Source of the DNA: Sphingomonas sp. HF-S4 | GTDB taxonomy: Bacteria > Pseudomonadota > Alphaproteobacteria > Sphingomonadales > Sphingomonadaceae | NCBI RefSeq assembly: GCF_032911445.1 | Contig: NZ_JAWJEJ010000002.1 | Span: 917,689 to 981,688, forward strand | Direction: 5' to 3' | DNA: 64,000 bases | Position numbers and translations under genes: made by a program | Part shown: positions 62,227 through 64,000 of the stretch, one piece after another | Position numbering within the stretch: position 1 is the stretch's first letter | How the letters are laid out: each line of letters begins with the position of its first letter | The notes under the pieces: generated by a model | Database searches by the model: none | What the model was told of the DNA's origin: nothing | What the model saw: only the letters and a program-made list of their open reading frames with translations

Positions 62227-63726
62227 TTAACCGCGCCGGTTGCGGACCAGCGCGACGACTTCGCTGAGCGTATCGCGCGCGAACAGTGCCAGGCAGCCTG
62301 CATAGATCGTCGCGCCCGCCGCGCCGAGCAGGGCCAGTTGCGCCAGTGGCGGTAGCGGCGGCAACGCGCGGGCGAGCAGCGAGACGAGCACTGCCATCGC
62401 CGCCGCGGCGATCACCGGCGGGGCCAGCCCGTCGACCAGGTCGCGCAGCCGCACCCCGATCACCGGCAGCGTCCGCCACGTCGAGACGGCAAGGTAGAGC
62501 GGGTACGCCGCGAACCACGCCGCGACGAGTCCCATCACGCCCCAATGCACGCCGACCAGGAATGCCGCGGGGAGCAGGATCGCGCCGACAATGCCATTCT
62601 GCGCGCTGATCCCGGGGCGGCCGGCCGCGTCGCTCGCCGGCGAATAGAGCGTCTGCAACGTCATCATGGGCATCGCGAGCGCGAGCCAGTGGACCACCGG
62701 CGCGGCCTCGATCCATTTGGGCCCGAGCACGACTTCGACCAGCGGCCGCGCGGTCACCGCGAGCCCGAGATAGAAGGGCATCGCGACGACGAAGATGATC
62801 CGCGCCGATTTGACGAACCCGGCGGCCATCGCCGCGCGGTCGTCCTTCAATCGCGCATAGGCCGAGAAGGCGACTTCGTTGAGCGGGGGCACGAACTTCG
62901 AGACGAAGATCTGGGTGAGGAACAGGCTGGTCGTATAGATGCCCAGCATGTGCGGGTCGAACAGCCGGCCGGCGATGAACACATCGGCCTGGCTCTGGAG
63001 GAACCAGAAGATCTGACCCGTCGCCATCACCCCGCCATAGCGCGCGATGTCGCCCGCGCCGCGAAAGTCGAAGCTCGGCCACATCAGCGAACCGGCGGCC
63101 CAGGTCATGCCGATGGCGCGCACCGCGAACAGCGCGATCGGTGCGGCGACCAGCGTCCACACCCCGAGCCCGCCCCACGCGCCGCCGAGCGCGACCAGCG
63201 CGCCGACCACGCCCGAGGCGAAGTTCACCCAGGCCTGCTTCCGGAAATCCATCGCGCGCGCGAGCAGCGCATAAGGGAGGGCGATGAACGGCGTCGCGAT
63301 ATAGAGCAGCGCTTGCACGCGGAGCAGCTCGGTCACCATCGGCTGGCGATAATAGGCCGCGGCATAGGGCGCGCAGGCGAACTGCACCGCGCCGAGGCCG
63401 AGATTGAGCAGGATCAGCATGCCGAACAGTTGGCGCTGCGCGTGGCGCCCGGCATCGCCGCGCTGAATCAGCGCGCTCGCCAGGCCATAGCCATTGAGCA
63501 TGTTGAGCAGCACCAGCACGACCTGGGTCATCGCGAACAGCCCATAATCGCTGGGGCTGAGCACGCGAATCACGATGAAGGTCGAGCCCCAGGTGAGCAG
63601 CTGCCCGGCAATCTGGGTGCCCGAACGCCAGATTACGGCGCTTCGGACTTGATCCTTGAGCGATTCGAGGCCGTGATTCGGGGTGGGGGCAGTTGATTCG
63701 GTCACGGGAGTGTCATGCGCTGGCAC
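62227..63726 (-). CDS. Polysaccharide flippase (Wzx/MOP superfamily)
   Basis: 499 aa, about 12-14 membrane spans, with typical flippase features: GSTFIVIRVLSPSDYGLFAM, GYGLASALIQRGDAG, LPYALLARAMDFRKQAWVNF and AGRLFDPHMLGIYTTSLFL. It moves lipid-linked oligosaccharide units across the inner membrane for exopolysaccharide or LPS assembly. The start is GTG at 63726. No glycosyltransferase genes are adjacent in the window, so the polymer it serves is unknown. The gene is divergent from the rrn promoter region to the right. Confidence 0.92.
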   Translation of the reverse strand: MPAHDTPVTESTAPTPNHGLESLKDQVRSAVIWRSGTQIAGQLLTWGSTFIVIRVLSPSDYGLFAMTQVVLVLLNMLNGYGLASALIQRGDAGRHAQRQLFGMLILLNLGLGAVQFACAPYAAAYYRQPMVTELLRVQALLYIATPFIALPYALLARAMDFRKQAWVNFASGVVGALVALGGAWGGLGVWTLVAAPIALFAVRAIGMTWAAGSLMWPSFDFRGAGDIARYGGVMATGQIFWFLQSQADVFIAGRLFDPHMLGIYTTSLFLTQIFVSKFVPPLNEVAFSAYARLKDDRAAMAAGFVKSARIIFVVAMPFYLGLAVTARPLVEVVLGPKWIEAAPVVHWLALAMPMMTLQTLYSPASDAAGRPGISAQNGIVGAILLPAAFLVGVHWGVMGLVAAWFAAYPLYLAVSTWRTLPVIGVRLRDLVDGLAPPVIAAAAMAVLVSLLARALPPLPPLAQLALLGAAGATIYAGCLALFARDTLSEVVALVRNRRG

Positions 63727-63808
63727 CTGTTGAGATGGGGTAAAGCACGGTTTTCTGCGGGTTTCGGGGGCGCATTACGGAAAAGCGACAGAAAGTTTCA
63801 AAACGCTG

Positions 63809-63837
63809 TTGACCGAATCGGAAGCCGCGCATAGAAG
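63809..63837 (+). promoter_or_regulatory. Candidate rrn promoter
   Basis: TTGACC (63809-63814), 17-nt spacer, TAGAAG (63832-63837). The -35 is near consensus and precedes the boxA-containing leader below, as expected for a ribosomal RNA operon promoter. The -10 is weak. Confidence 0.5.
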
Positions 63838-63940
63838 CCACTCCACCGACGCGGTGCTCTTCACGGGCTGCTTCATCGGTCACCAAAAACCAGGCGCACG
63901 GTTCGCCCCGAGAAAAAGGGGTAGGCTGGGGCGTCGGTGT

Positions 63941-64000
63941 TTTGCGCTCTTTGACATTGTTGAATTGATGAAGGGACATGTGGGCGGCGGCTCCTGGTCT
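63941..64000 (+). promoter_or_regulatory. 16S rRNA operon leader with boxA
   Basis: TGCGCTCTTTGACATTGTT (about 63943-63961) matches the boxA antitermination element of rrn leaders (E. coli TGCTCTTTAACA). The following GGGACATGTGGGCGGCGGC resembles the conserved pre-16S processing region of sphingomonads. The 16S gene itself would begin beyond the right edge. Confidence 0.7.

Noticed and set aside
63713-63979. 88-residue frame on the minus strand at the right edge
   Set aside because: It covers the candidate rrn promoter and boxA leader and overlaps the flippase start; no family features.

Overview
The window is high-GC DNA whose coding style points to an alphaproteobacterium of the Sphingomonadaceae, most likely Sphingomonas or a close relative. 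The evidence is TonB-dependent receptors with no SusD partners, a Sphingomonas-type non-phosphorylative L-rhamnose pathway, DUF4167 and DUF4139 proteins, an HWE-kinase bacteriophytochrome, and an rrn leader with a boxA at the right edge. Many starts are GTG or TTG, and many neighbouring genes overlap by 4 nt (ATGA or GTGA).

Positions 1-35,710 form a large locus for rhamnogalacturonan I (RG-I) pectin. The left block (1-11,701, minus strand) reads in transcription order: PL11 RG lyase, CE12 acetylesterase, GH28, L-rhamnose mutarotase, GH35, GH53 galactanase, GH105 and a second GH28 cut by the window edge. Next come a TonB receptor (11,874-14,864), a second CE12 esterase, L-rhamnose 1-dehydrogenase and an IclR regulator. 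The divergent plus-strand operon (17,702-23,861) supplies the rest of the L-rhamnose pathway (dehydratase, diketo-acid hydrolase, 4-dehydrogenase, lactonase), an MFS transporter and a GH43. A second minus-strand block (24,053-29,303) has a BNR-type beta-propeller protein, an exported GH105 and another TonB receptor. A galactose/arabinose dehydrogenase is divergent from an operon of sugar-acid dehydratase, aldose 1-epimerase, GH5-like enzyme and GH43 (29,552-35,710). The inferred flow is: outer-membrane import, periplasmic trimming, then cytoplasmic oxidation of rhamnose to pyruvate and lactate, and of galactose/arabinose to sugar acids.

Positions 35,831-40,681 hold two sensory genes, a chemoreceptor and a bacteriophytochrome. 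Positions 40,900-47,847 hold a galactose/galactonate unit: a GntR/FCD regulator divergent from a Na+/sugar symporter, KDGal kinase (dgoK) and KDPGal aldolase (dgoA). Two flavin-dependent halogenase-like genes follow in the same operon. The first keeps the catalytic Lys and Glu of tryptophan halogenases; the second has Arg and His there. This pairing is the best candidate for an undescribed system in the window.

Positions 47,933-53,793 encode a tripartite RND efflux pump (minus strand). The remainder is mostly housekeeping: hisS-prfA-prmC, a DUF4167 protein behind a possibly structured leader, two DUF4139 proteins (one carrying a TonB-receptor-like motif), a small membrane protein, a CBS-domain protein and a Wzx-type flippase. 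The last 200 bases look like an rrn promoter and 16S leader; the rRNA genes would lie beyond the right edge. I saw no tRNA, CRISPR array, transposase or integrase. Several REP-like inverted repeats sit between genes.
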